Assembly (NCBI GenBank): GCA_965603075.1
Contig: CBFDBO010000004.1
Coordinates: forward strand, 1 to 64,000
Direction: 5' to 3'
Source: JABJOR01 sp965603075
GTDB taxonomy: Bacteria > Pseudomonadota > Alphaproteobacteria > Rhodospirillales > Casp-alpha2
DNA length: 64,000 nucleotides
How positions within the stretch are numbered: position 1 is the stretch's first letter; each line of letters opens with the position of its first letter. The translations under genes were made by a program, and so were the position numbers. The notes under the pieces were generated by a model. The model had not been told where the DNA came from. It saw nothing but the letters and a program-made list of their open reading frames with translations, and did no database searches. Positions 34,176-42,581 of this stretch are shown in pieces.

Positions 34176-34919
34176 ATGGGTGGTTTTGATGTTACATATT
34201 TTGGGGCTCTTGCCGCTGGGTTGTTGAGCTTTCTCTCGCCTTGTGTACTGCCATTAGTACCACCGTATTTATGTTACCTCGGCGGTATTTCGTTTGAGCA
34301 ACTTCAGGATGAAAACGATACTAGCAGCGTGACACGGCGCCGTATTTTAGGAGCTTCCATTGCTTTTGTTTTGGGGTTTTCCACAGTATTTATTGCCCTT
34401 GGTGCAACGGCATCCTGGCTCGGTCAACTGGTCGGGGATTATCTGGATATTTTAAGCCAGATCGCCGGTGTTATTATCATAATTCTTGGAATTCATTTTA
34501 CCGGTATTTTCAAGATTTCTGCATTGTTTCGTGATCTTCGTTTTAATGTAGATAAAAAATCTGCTGGGTTAGTGGGGGCCTATATTATCGGCCTTGCATT
34601 TGCGTTTGGGTGGACACCTTGTGTCGGACCAGTGCTAGCAACAATCCTGTTTATCGCTGGTGGGGAAGCTTCAATCTGGAACGGAGCAGGATTGCTCGCT
34701 GTCTATTCTTTGGGTATTGGCATTCCCTTTATCCTAGCAGCCTTGGCAATCGGACCATTTTTGGGAATAATGAAGCGCTATCGTAAACATTTGGGCACCA
34801 TGGAAAAAGTCATGGGCGGACTATTAATTTTAACAGGGATTTTATTTGTAACGGGTGGGTTCAATAGCCTGGGATACTGGTTGTTGGAAATGTTTCCGAC
34901 ATTAGGTCAGGTTGGTTGA
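34176..34919 (+). CDS. soxV: CcdA/SoxV-type thiol-electron transporter
   Basis: A six-helix membrane protein of 247 residues that passes electrons from cytoplasmic thioredoxin to periplasmic thiol proteins. The two redox cysteines lie in FLSPCVLPLVPPYL (first helix) and GWTPCVGPVLATIL (fourth helix), each with the flanking prolines of CcdA. In sox clusters this protein (SoxV) feeds reductant to SoxW or SoxS. It starts 35 bases after soxB and probably shares its transcript. Confidence 0.88.
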   Translation: MGGFDVTYFGALAAGLLSFLSPCVLPLVPPYLCYLGGISFEQLQDENDTSSVTRRRILGASIAFVLGFSTVFIALGATASWLGQLVGDYLDILSQIAGVIIIILGIHFTGIFKISALFRDLRFNVDKKSAGLVGAYIIGLAFAFGWTPCVGPVLATILFIAGGEASIWNGAGLLAVYSLGIGIPFILAALAIGPFLGIMKRYRKHLGTMEKVMGGLLILTGILFVTGGFNSLGYWLLEMFPTLGQVG

Positions 34920-34982
34920 TATCAGGGGTGAGTAAAAGCCGTGTAAACTGTTTTCGACAATCTCGGCTATGCCGACTTGAAC

Positions 34983-35096
34983 CTAAAGGATAGAAGATAT
35001 CAAATCTCTGGGGGAGTGATGGGCCGTATCCATGGTATTTCCACAGCCAATAAATTCCACATCATATTGAAGCAGGCTTTCTATTAACTCATGGAT
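34983..35096 (-). pseudogene. Possible remnant of a DsrE-family gene
   Basis: On the minus strand a short frame closed on both sides by stops reads SLLQYDVEFIGCGNTMDTA and then HHSPRDLIS. The FxxCGNTM segment matches the signature region of DsrE/DsrF-like proteins, compare FKACGNTHKK in the intact gene at 37.8 kb. No start and no N-terminal domain are present, so it looks like a broken copy. The fragment is only about 33 codons, so the call is tentative. Confidence 0.4.
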
Positions 35097-35178
35097 TTAA
35101 GTTTAACTAAAAATAAAAATCGAATATAATATGTGAAGCCAAACGTTAACCAGAGACAATCAGGAGAAAGTGTTAATC

Positions 35179-35841
35179 ATGAAACGCAAAGTATTCCCTC
35201 GAAGGACTTTTCTGAAAACAGCAACGGCCACGACTGCTTTATCTGTGTTTCCTCTCATCAATATTATTCACCCTATGAAAGCATATGGGGCAACCGATGT
35301 TCTTGATACAAGTACTGTCATTGAAGAGAATGGGAAATTCACACAAGACTGGTTTCTTGATAGCTTTCTTGACCTTTCAGAGGATCTGGTAGAGTCCGCT
35401 GGAGATCAAAAACGGTTTGCAATTATCTGGGAACAAAAGGGCTGCCCCTATTGCCGGGATACTCATATGATTAACTTTTCAACCCCGAAAATTAGAAGCT
35501 GGATCAAGGAACGTTTCAATATTGTTCAACTTGATATTTGGGGGTCACGCGAGGTCACAGATTTTGATGGTGAAGTGATGGAAGAAAGGGAGCTTGCCCG
35601 TAAATCCAGAGTTACCTATACACCTTCGATTCAATTCTTTCCGCCTTCTTTGGATGGTATTGCCGGCAAAAGCGGTTTTGATATTGAGATAAACCGTATG
35701 CCCGGCTATTTTCGCCGGTTCCATTTTATCACCATGTTTGAATATATTTATGAAAAGGCATACGAGAAAGAAGATTTCCAACGCTATCTAGTGGCCAAGG
35801 CACAGCGCCTTCAGGAAAGTGGTACTGAAGTGGAAATGTAG
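35179..35841 (+). CDS. soxW: SoxW-like periplasmic thioredoxin
   Basis: A 220-residue exported thioredoxin-fold protein. It has a twin-arginine-like leader (PRRTFLKTATATTALS), a redox motif CPYC in EQKGCPYCRDTHM, and the cis-proline in VTYTPSIQFF. It probably receives electrons from the CcdA-type protein encoded just upstream and keeps Sox thiols reduced. The start is either ATG 35179 or GTG 35170; AGGAG lies just upstream at 35162-35166. A terminator follows at 35938. Confidence 0.82.
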   Translation: MKRKVFPRRTFLKTATATTALSVFPLINIIHPMKAYGATDVLDTSTVIEENGKFTQDWFLDSFLDLSEDLVESAGDQKRFAIIWEQKGCPYCRDTHMINFSTPKIRSWIKERFNIVQLDIWGSREVTDFDGEVMEERELARKSRVTYTPSIQFFPPSLDGIAGKSGFDIEINRMPGYFRRFHFITMFEYIYEKAYEKEDFQRYLVAKAQRLQESGTEVEM

Positions 35842-35937
35842 CAATAAATCGGATGAACTTATCTTAACCCTATTTTCGGCTTTGTTGATAATATCGAGAT
35901 TATATCCAGACAGATTCTTAAACATAATTTCTGTCTC

Positions 35938-35976
35938 TCATCCCTTCATCGGCTTAAATGATGGAGGGTGATTTTT
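35938..35976 (+). terminator. Intrinsic terminator after soxW
   Basis: A hairpin with one bulged base and G-T pairs (TCATCCCTTCATC at 35938-35950 with GATGGAGGGTGA at 35960-35971) is followed by TTTTT. It closes the soxB-soxV-soxW transcript. Confidence 0.65.
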
Positions 35977-36089
35977 GAAAATTGGCCAATAGTGTTTTTT
36001 TATTATATAAATATATAAACTATAATATTGTTGCATCTGAATTTCTGGCAGTTATGGAAATATCTGGATAAAACAATAAATAAAAATGT

Positions 36090-36422
36090 ATGGAACTGGA
36101 ATTGGTTATGTCTTTATTAGAAGATATGGAAGATCCAAAAAGTGCGAGTAAAATACTAAAAGCTCTAGCAAATGATAACAGATTGGTAATTGCATGCACC
36201 CTGGCCGATGGAGAGCAGAATGTTGGTGAATTAGAACAGTCTCTCGGAATTCGCCAACCTACATTATCACAACAATTAGCACGTCTTCGTTCGGATGGAA
36301 TTGTAGAAACCCGCCGGGATGCTAAACAAATATATTACAGTCTCACCAGTAAAGAAGCAGAACGCGTTATCCGATTGTTGTGTCTCCCTCGGAAGGCCAA
36401 GGTGGTTCAACCCAAAGAATGA
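36090..36422 (+). CDS. soxR: SoxR, ArsR-family repressor of the sox genes
   Basis: A 110-residue winged-helix repressor of the ArsR group. The recognition helix is in IRQPTLSQQLARLRSDGIV and the wing in RRDAKQIYYSL. Cys36 (VIACTL) and Cys98 (RLLCLP) match the two redox cysteines of sulfur-responsive members such as SqrR and the SoxR of sox clusters. It is not the MerR-type iron-sulfur SoxR of E. coli. A later ATG at 36108 (MSLLEDMED) may be the real start. Its place inside the sox island argues that it represses these genes until reduced sulfur appears. Confidence 0.82.
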   Translation: MELELVMSLLEDMEDPKSASKILKALANDNRLVIACTLADGEQNVGELEQSLGIRQPTLSQQLARLRSDGIVETRRDAKQIYYSLTSKEAERVIRLLCLPRKAKVVQPKE

Positions 36423-36495
36423 TGTTTCGTCTATCATACCTCGCGGGTATCATGTGTTTATCTTGGTAGCTGTTCATTTATAATAAATAAAAATC

Positions 36496-36506
36496 TTAAT
36501 ACGTAT
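36496..36506 (+). promoter_or_regulatory. TTAATACG motif upstream of the YeeE/YedE gene
   Basis: TTAATACGTAT contains the 8-base palindrome ATACGTAT (36499-36506) and repeats the TTAATACG found twice in the soxS-soxX region. It is a candidate site for the same regulator. Confidence 0.4.
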
Positions 36507-36576
36507 GTGCACTATATAAATTTAAAAAATAAACCTGACTTAAGTCTTCAAGGTTCAGATTTGGAAGAGTGAGAAA

Positions 36577-37677
36577 ATGGAAGATATTTCAGTTGTCTAT
36601 ATTGTATCCACCCTAGGGTTTGTTCTCGGTGGTGGTCTCGGAGCGGTGGTCCAACGAACACATTTTTGTACTATGGGTGCGATTTCAGATATTTATTTTC
36701 TCGGTGACTGGAACAGGTTTCGATCATGGTTATTGGCCATTGCAATCGCGGTTTTATGTAGTCAGCTTCTTCAAATCAACGGCGTTCTCGATCTCGGCAA
36801 TTCTATTTACCTTTCGTCGAACCTTGGGTGGGCCGGTGGCATAATTGGCGGTATTATGTTCGGGTTCGGTATGACTATTGCCGGAGGGTGTGGCAATAAA
36901 ACCTTAGTCAGATTAGGGGCTGGAAACTTAAAGTCGCTTGTGGTTTTTATTTTTATTGGCATATTCGCCTATATGACTTTGCGCGGTTTAATCGGCTTGG
37001 GCCGGGTAGAGTTAGAAGCATTGACCATTATCGATCTCAGTGCCTATGGTATGGAAACCCAAAGCATTCCCGATATTCTTGGCTGGATAGGGATGGATGA
37101 AGCAATTTCCAGAATTATAACGACGGCAATTGTTTCTGGTGGTTTAATCTGGTTTTGCCTAGGTAATTCAGCCTTTCGTGCATCAAAGGCAGATGTTTTT
37201 GCAGGCACCTTTATAGGTTTGATAATACCCGCGGCCTGGTATGTAACCGGCGTTATTGGATATGACGATTTTGATCCAACTCCCATGGCATCCTTTACTT
37301 TTATTGCCCCAGTGGGCGATGCCTTGCAATATTTAATGACCTTTACTGGTTCAACGATTAACTTCAGCATCGCCGTTGTTGGAGGCGTCATTTTTGGATC
37401 GTTCCTAGCGGCTAAATCAACGGGGGAATTCAAGCTTGAAGCCTTCAACGGTATAGAGGATCTAGCGCACCATATGATTGGCGGTGCGCTGATGGGTGTT
37501 GGTGGCGTTCTGGCGCTGGGGTGTACAGTCGGACAGGGAATTACAGGCATGTCGACTTTGGCTATAGGCTCATTAATTGCCTTGCTCTCAATTATTTTCG
37601 GATGTTTATTTGGCCTGAAATATCTGGAAGAAGGTAACTTACGAGGTGCCTTTGGGGCAATCTTCAAGTTTGAATGA
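36577..37677 (+). CDS. YeeE/YedE-family sulfur-compound transporter
   Basis: A 366-residue inner-membrane protein with about nine to ten helices. The family includes TsuA, a thiosulfate importer. Two sulfur-handling cysteine motifs are present: GGCGNKTLVRLGAGNLKSL near residue 105 and ALGCTVGQGITGMSTLA near residue 310. The start ATG follows GTGAGAAA. Within the sox island it most likely moves thiosulfate or sulfane sulfur across the membrane. The direction and exact substrate are inferred. Confidence 0.85.
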   Translation: MEDISVVYIVSTLGFVLGGGLGAVVQRTHFCTMGAISDIYFLGDWNRFRSWLLAIAIAVLCSQLLQINGVLDLGNSIYLSSNLGWAGGIIGGIMFGFGMTIAGGCGNKTLVRLGAGNLKSLVVFIFIGIFAYMTLRGLIGLGRVELEALTIIDLSAYGMETQSIPDILGWIGMDEAISRIITTAIVSGGLIWFCLGNSAFRASKADVFAGTFIGLIIPAAWYVTGVIGYDDFDPTPMASFTFIAPVGDALQYLMTFTGSTINFSIAVVGGVIFGSFLAAKSTGEFKLEAFNGIEDLAHHMIGGALMGVGGVLALGCTVGQGITGMSTLAIGSLIALLSIIFGCLFGLKYLEEGNLRGAFGAIFKFE

Positions 37678-37705
37678 TTGCAGTCGGTCAAATGTATAAT
37701 CAAAA

Positions 37706-37739
37706 CAAAGCCCCGGCTATAGTTACAGCCGGGGCTTTG
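37706..37739. terminator. Bidirectional terminator between yeeE-type and dsrE-type genes
   Basis: A 13-bp GC-rich stem (CAAAGCCCCGGCT and its complement) with an 8-base loop lies between two convergent genes. T-rich ends flank it on the minus strand; it can serve both transcripts. Confidence 0.75.
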
Positions 37740-37769
37740 ATACTTAGTCAGTATCTAAATCTAAAAGCG

Positions 37770-38225
37770 TCAAGGACGAAGATATGACCAGCCTTCTTCC
37801 TGAAGCTCAGAAATTCGAATGGCACCTGCAGGAACCATTTCGGCCTGAGGAATCAGCTCAACACTTTTACCTGCTTTTTTAGACATTTTTTTGTGGGTGT
37901 TTCCACAAGCTTTGAATTCGATGTTATCAAAATTTTCCCCAAAAGAAGCAATACGCTCTTCCACAGGTGATTTCCCGGCAACCATCATTACTAAGCCTGG
38001 TCCAAAAGCAATTATCTCGATATTTACCTCCTCACCTTTTTCTTTGTAATAGGCATCGATATTAGCCGCATTATTGAGTACCAGGTTCATTCGTGCTGGG
38101 TCATTATCATTAATCTGAATGACGATGTCATGAACATCCTTCGCCTGCGCCATGGGAACCATGGATACAAAAACAGCTACGCACGTTAGTACGGCAGTGA
38201 ATAATTTAATGGATTTATTTAACAT
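37770..38225 (-). CDS. Exported DsrE-family protein
   Basis: A 151-residue protein with a signal peptide (residues 1-28, ending AQA) and a DsrE/DsrF-like fold. The single cysteine of the mature part lies in EFKACGNTHKKM, the position used for persulfide carriage in the family. The C-terminus (ISELQEEGWSYLRP) is typical. Export makes it a periplasmic member, suited to partner the Sox proteins or the YeeE/YedE transporter. Function in detail is unknown. Confidence 0.8.
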   Translation of the reverse strand: MLNKSIKLFTAVLTCVAVFVSMVPMAQAKDVHDIVIQINDNDPARMNLVLNNAANIDAYYKEKGEEVNIEIIAFGPGLVMMVAGKSPVEERIASFGENFDNIEFKACGNTHKKMSKKAGKSVELIPQAEMVPAGAIRISELQEEGWSYLRP

Positions 38226-38483
38226 AAATTTGTTTTTCCCTATTGATACGGAGCTTCAAAAAGTGCGTAGACCTTAAGAAACAAAACCGAAACTCTCTGT
38301 TGAATACAATTTTATTTTTATTTTTTATAATAATAATAATTTAATCTAGTTTCCTCTCATTGTCATTAATGTAGTATCGACCTCACGAAGGTTTTACCCC
38401 GCAATAGTTACCAAATTGAAAGATAATTACCATGGGAGTCATAACCTTACGTTATTTACATGGAGCAACGCAAATAAACTTCT
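38226..38483. other. AT-rich gap upstream of the DsrE gene, no gene seen
   Basis: The stretch contains A/T runs (38301-38345) and probably the promoter of the DsrE-type gene. No coding frame, RNA or repeat was recognised between here and the recombinase remnant. Confidence 0.5.
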
Positions 38484-38635
38484 TTACGTTGCTGCTAACT
38501 TCGTCGCCTCGATATGCGTATACCTCATCAACATCTCCAACGTTTTATGCCCGGTTATTAAGGCCACTTCGAATTTGGGGAAATGAGTTCAAATAACCTG
38601 GAAGTGGCTTTATGATGAATGTCGTGAAATCCCAA
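38484..38635 (-). pseudogene. Decayed C-terminus of a tyrosine recombinase (integrase)
   Basis: On the minus strand, two adjacent frames carry integrase signatures. One reads GFHDIHHKATSRLFE (around 38588-38635), the HDLRH box with its arginine changed to His. After a frameshift near 38580 the other reads FEVALITGHKTLEMLMRYTHIEATKL before a stop at 38484, which includes the catalytic His (GHKTL) and Tyr (RYTH). The N-terminal domain and most of the catalytic domain are missing. The remnant begins about 50 bases from the 3' end of tRNA-Ser, the classic attachment point of genomic islands. It cannot be active. Confidence 0.78.
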
Positions 38636-38685
38636 GTATTTCAATATCTGCGTTCTTAATTGATATCATTGAATGGTGTAATAAA

Positions 38686-38775
38686 TGGCGGAGAGACAGG
38701 GATTCGAACCCTGGGTACTATCGCTAGTACAACGGTTTTCGAGACCGCCCCATTCGACCACTCTGGCATCTCTCC
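38686..38775 (-). tRNA. tRNA-Ser (anticodon CGA)
   Basis: A 90-base class II tRNA. The acceptor stem pairs GGAGAGA with TCTCTCC, the discriminator is G and CCA is encoded (38686-38688). The anticodon loop CTCGAAA gives CGA (38739-38741), reading UCG. The long variable arm (TACTAGCGATAGTA) and the T-loop GGTTCGAATCC are clear. Its 3' end borders an integrase remnant. Confidence 0.96.
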
Positions 38776-38979
38776 GCATTGATTTCATGGGCTTTTGTAG
38801 GGGGCCTTGAAATGTTTTACACTTTTGCTGCTGGCATTTAACACTTTGCCTGATTTGTCTCGTTCTTAGGTCCGCAGATTTTATAAATCATCTTTGGTTG
38901 CAATTTTCACTTTAGGTAGATTATTTTTTTAATCAATACTTTAATAAAACGCATGCCTAATAACCAGCTCATATCAGCT

Positions 38980-40464
38980 TTACACCGTATACGTGGGTTT
39001 CCAATCCTCGCCCCAGATTTCTCGCCACAAGAAAGGTCTCGTCGAATTGCCCTTAGCGCCACCCCCTGCCCAGAGATTCCATTTTGGGTTAGAATACGCA
39101 GCATAAAAAGCATCCAGCCGCGCGACAAGAGCTTCCAATTCACCCGCATACTCAACCTTATCTATAACGTTCTGTCTTTCATCCGGGTCATTGCGAAGAT
39201 TGTACAATTCATCTTTGAAATCAAACGACGTGGGACCATAGCGCCGCATCAGCAACCATTCTTGCGTGCGAATGGAGCGGGTTTCCTCTTGCTCCATGAA
39301 GACAGCGTCGCCCCACTCAGATTCTGCATCTTCAATAAGCGATCGCATGCTTCGGCTATGCATCTCATCGGGTGATGGCAATGGCAGATTAGCGTAATCC
39401 AGAATCGTAGCAAAAATGTCAGTGGTACCAACAAGGGATTGCTGCACCTTGCCCGTGCCTTTTTCGCCGGGTGGGCGGATGATCAAAGGTATGTTGTTGG
39501 CTTCTCTGTGGGTGTTTGATGGCCAAGTGTCTTCGCCGTGCCCCCAAAAACCGTGCTGACCTAATGACATCCCATGATCGGAGGTGTAAATCACCAGGGT
39601 ATCCTCTGCGATGTCCTGATCATCAAGAGCCGCCAGCACCCTGCCGACCCCGTTATCAACAACGCTCATTTGCGAGTAATAGTTACGCAAAGTCGGCAGG
39701 TCATTAAGAAGTTGTGGCATACAATTAATTTCATTCGGGGTGTGATAATCGGCCATCTTCTCTTGGCGCACCAACAACCAGTCAATCAGCTCCTTGCTGA
39801 TGGCCTCGCGGGGTACGGAATCAAAGGGCGTTTCGCGGTACATTTCGGCGAACTCGTTTGTCGCCTCACCCTTGATCGAAGGCCAATGACCATAGGGGGC
39901 AGGATAGGTCAGGAACATGAAGAAGGGATCTTCTGTGTCTTTGGGGCGGCGGTTGATATAATCAACGGCTTGGTCGCTGAAAAAGTCAACGGAATGTCCC
40001 GGATAGGTTAATCGCTCATCATTGATGATCATTTTGTTGTCATAGAATGACTGAACGTGTCCAATTTGTAGCGTGACCCATTCCTTGAAGCTATTTTGCG
40101 GTGTGTCTGCGATACCAAGATGGTATTTGCCCATCAGAGCTGTGTCATACCCGGCCTGAGCCAGCAGGTCTGGTAAGGTAGAAAACTCCTGCAGGGCATT
40201 CCAGTTTTTAGGCCAGTCTGGAATCGTTGAATCGTCCAACCAAGTGTGAACACCATGCTGCGACGGCATAAGTCCTGTTAGGACCGATGCGCGACACGGC
40301 GAGCACATGGCATTGGGGCAATAAGCCTCGTTGAAGCGAACCGCATGTTCAGCCAAACGGTCGAGATTGGGGGTGTGGATTTCTTCATTCCCAGCACAGC
40401 CCAGCATTTTTGCCGGTTGGTTATCGACAAATATCAGCACTATATTCGGTTGTTTTTTATGCAT
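38980..40464 (-). CDS. Sulfatase family hydrolase (type I, CxPxR)
   Basis: A 494-residue member of the alkaline-phosphatase superfamily sulfatases. The formylglycine site is Cys54 in CSPCRASVLTG, fitting CxPxR, and the metal-site regions VDNQPAK, MGKYHLG, YTSDHGMSLGQHG are present. The usual Asp pair at the N-terminal metal site reads Asp-Asn here. No signal peptide is seen, so it acts in the cytoplasm and would need an anaerobic-type or FGE maturase from elsewhere. ATG 40464 follows GGAG by six bases. It is the last gene of an operon with two metallophosphoesterases. The substrate (sulfate or phosphonate ester) is unknown. Confidence 0.85.
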   Translation of the reverse strand: MHKKQPNIVLIFVDNQPAKMLGCAGNEEIHTPNLDRLAEHAVRFNEAYCPNAMCSPCRASVLTGLMPSQHGVHTWLDDSTIPDWPKNWNALQEFSTLPDLLAQAGYDTALMGKYHLGIADTPQNSFKEWVTLQIGHVQSFYDNKMIINDERLTYPGHSVDFFSDQAVDYINRRPKDTEDPFFMFLTYPAPYGHWPSIKGEATNEFAEMYRETPFDSVPREAISKELIDWLLVRQEKMADYHTPNEINCMPQLLNDLPTLRNYYSQMSVVDNGVGRVLAALDDQDIAEDTLVIYTSDHGMSLGQHGFWGHGEDTWPSNTHREANNIPLIIRPPGEKGTGKVQQSLVGTTDIFATILDYANLPLPSPDEMHSRSMRSLIEDAESEWGDAVFMEQEETRSIRTQEWLLMRRYGPTSFDFKDELYNLRNDPDERQNVIDKVEYAGELEALVARLDAFYAAYSNPKWNLWAGGGAKGNSTRPFLWREIWGEDWKPTYTV

Positions 40465-40496
40465 TGTTTTCTCCAAATCAATATTTCCAATCACCC

Positions 40497-42527
40497 TTAA
40501 CTTTTAAGAAGGAAGAGTGCTGGTGGCTGTGGTGTTTCTTCCCCGGCCCGTTTTGCGATTACTTCGCGAAGGGTCGTCTCCATTCCCTTCCCGGTAACGA
40601 GATCGGTCAACGTACCTTGTTTGTTGGCTATTTCATCGGAGAAATGATCGTTGAGCGCCCTTGATGTCGAGACACTACTTCCAGAAATCAACATAACCAT
40701 ACCGTCATCGCACTGAGCAGAGAGTATGCATCCACCCGAAGTTACCTGTTTTTTTAGATTTCGGAATTGTTGTGGCAGCAGAGTATTCAGGGTCGTTACG
40801 GCCCGACTACCACTCTTCGGATTGTAGAACCGATCTACCAGCCCCCGGCAACTGCAGTAACCACGGTCCAGTTCGACAAAATTATCAATCACGATCGACA
40901 TATCCGGGTTTACCCGCGCCAGTAAAATAGCCTCGGCGACCCGGGTGAGCTCGTCTTTCTCAGCGGCTTCATCGTTGGACGCCGCAGCCCAGAACATATC
41001 GACGCACGGCACATGCAACAGGGCCTTGTAGTTTGTGCCAGCGAGGCAACGCTGTACCGCTGCATACCCGTCAACCGGCGACATGTCGCGCCGGATACCG
41101 AACACGAACCCATCGACGGCATCGCTCAGGTCGGCTTGACTGAGTACCCAGTCTACTTCCTCCGTCAGGTCGGCATGCATGCCATGATGCGTGGTCCAAC
41201 CTTCCACTTCGGGGCGAACAGCATTCAGGTATACTTCAAAGTTTGATCCCTGACGCAACTCTTTTAATGTTGCCGCAAATTCTAACCACTGCTCGAACAG
41301 GGCAACCACCTCAATGGCCTTGATGCCAGCGGAATGTTCCGCTAGTGCCGCTCGGCGCGCATCGTTCGGCGGACCAAACATGACGATGGTAAAGCGGTGT
41401 CCGAGCGCCGTCAGTTCTTTCACCCGGCTTGAGATTCGGGGGTTCTGGAGGTCATAAATGGGAATTCGCAAATCCGTAACCCCCATCTCCCAAAGGGCGG
41501 CAAGTGGGTAGTCATTGCGTACGTGTTTTCGCTCAAAGATCTCTATCCCCCACGCTGATGGGATATCCACTTCATCGCACCACGGCATGCGTAAATCCAT
41601 GGTGACGGACGCGCCTTTGCTGTTCCATGAATGGGCTTGATAGGGTAGCTCATCGCTGGAGCGGATCATGTGTGGTACATGCTTGTCTGCATACACGTCG
41701 ACCCAAAAGAAGCCCAGCTTGGCCGGATCAAAGCTGCCCATTTCGCGCGTTGGCGTGGTGCGGAAGAACTCCATGTAATCGGTACGAATGATGCCCGTCG
41801 ACGGCAGCACGAACTGGTGCATACCGTTCAGGTGGTTATAGAAGAAATTGTGAACGTGCCCGGCGTAGTAGCCTTCAACCTTGTGACGCTCCAACAATGC
41901 AATGAGATTGGAGCGTGCCGGCTCGTCAATATTATCGTAGAAATCGGGTTCATCGCGCGCGGACAAATAAAGTGGATAGTGGGCAAAGATGAACACGCGC
42001 TTTCCGGCGTTATCATCCAGCGTTTTTTCCAGCCAATCCCATTGTTCCTGCTCTTCCTCGAGCTTTGAGTTGAGCAGCATGGTGTTGATCACCACAAACA
42101 GACAGTCTTCGTGTTCAAAACTGTATCGTTGCTGGCCGAAGTGTTGCTCGTACTTTTCAATGGCGCTTTTGGTTATGGAAACCTGATCATTAATCTTCGG
42201 CAGAGCCGGATGAAGTTTTTCGCCGATATCATGATTGCCGGGCACAAGGTAGTAGGGCATATCAAAAATTTCCGAGGCATTATGGAAAGCTTGTGCCGAA
42301 TCCGAGAATTCGGGTGATACCGGTACAGGATCTGTAATATCGCCCAGATGAACGACAAACGCAGGTTTCATGGCATTCACGCGGGCGATCAGACCATCAT
42401 ACAGGGCAGCAAGCTTGTTGCCGTAATTATCACCACCTTCTTCAAAGGACAGGTTTTCTTCCACGGTAAGATGTGTATCAGCAACGATGGCGAAGCTGAA
42501 AATTGGGCGGTCACTATTGTTATTCAT
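40497..42527 (-). CDS. Metallophosphoesterase with long C-terminal domain (copy 1)
   Basis: A 676-residue cytoplasmic protein. The N-terminal ~300 residues are a calcineurin-like phosphoesterase with all metal motifs: VADTHLT (Asp17, His19), HLGDIT, PGNHDIGE, FAHYPLYLS and AGHVHNFF. The C-terminal ~370 residues (from about MDLRMPWCDEVDIP) have no domain I recognise; alternating strand-helix pattern and phrases such as VVALFEQW, VDGFVFGIR and IVIDNFVELDRGY suggest a TIM-barrel-like fold. A close paralogue lies 54 bases upstream. It probably hydrolyses a phosphodiester or phosphomonoester, with the second domain supplying specificity; this is inference. Confidence 0.8.
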   Translation of the reverse strand: MNNNSDRPIFSFAIVADTHLTVEENLSFEEGGDNYGNKLAALYDGLIARVNAMKPAFVVHLGDITDPVPVSPEFSDSAQAFHNASEIFDMPYYLVPGNHDIGEKLHPALPKINDQVSITKSAIEKYEQHFGQQRYSFEHEDCLFVVINTMLLNSKLEEEQEQWDWLEKTLDDNAGKRVFIFAHYPLYLSARDEPDFYDNIDEPARSNLIALLERHKVEGYYAGHVHNFFYNHLNGMHQFVLPSTGIIRTDYMEFFRTTPTREMGSFDPAKLGFFWVDVYADKHVPHMIRSSDELPYQAHSWNSKGASVTMDLRMPWCDEVDIPSAWGIEIFERKHVRNDYPLAALWEMGVTDLRIPIYDLQNPRISSRVKELTALGHRFTIVMFGPPNDARRAALAEHSAGIKAIEVVALFEQWLEFAATLKELRQGSNFEVYLNAVRPEVEGWTTHHGMHADLTEEVDWVLSQADLSDAVDGFVFGIRRDMSPVDGYAAVQRCLAGTNYKALLHVPCVDMFWAAASNDEAAEKDELTRVAEAILLARVNPDMSIVIDNFVELDRGYCSCRGLVDRFYNPKSGSRAVTTLNTLLPQQFRNLKKQVTSGGCILSAQCDDGMVMLISGSSVSTSRALNDHFSDEIANKQGTLTDLVTGKGMETTLREVIAKRAGEETPQPPALFLLKS

Positions 42528-42581
42528 TCGTGTATTTCCTGATTTTAATCAAGTGTGGCATAAAGTGTTCAGAGTAATATT

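Noticed and set aside
36090..36422. MerR-type iron-sulfur SoxR
   Set aside because: The name is shared only; this protein has an ArsR winged helix and no CxxC cluster motif.
37044..37703. 219-residue minus-strand frame opposite the YeeE/YedE gene
   Set aside because: Proline- and lysine-rich shadow of a membrane protein; the plus-strand gene has clear family motifs.
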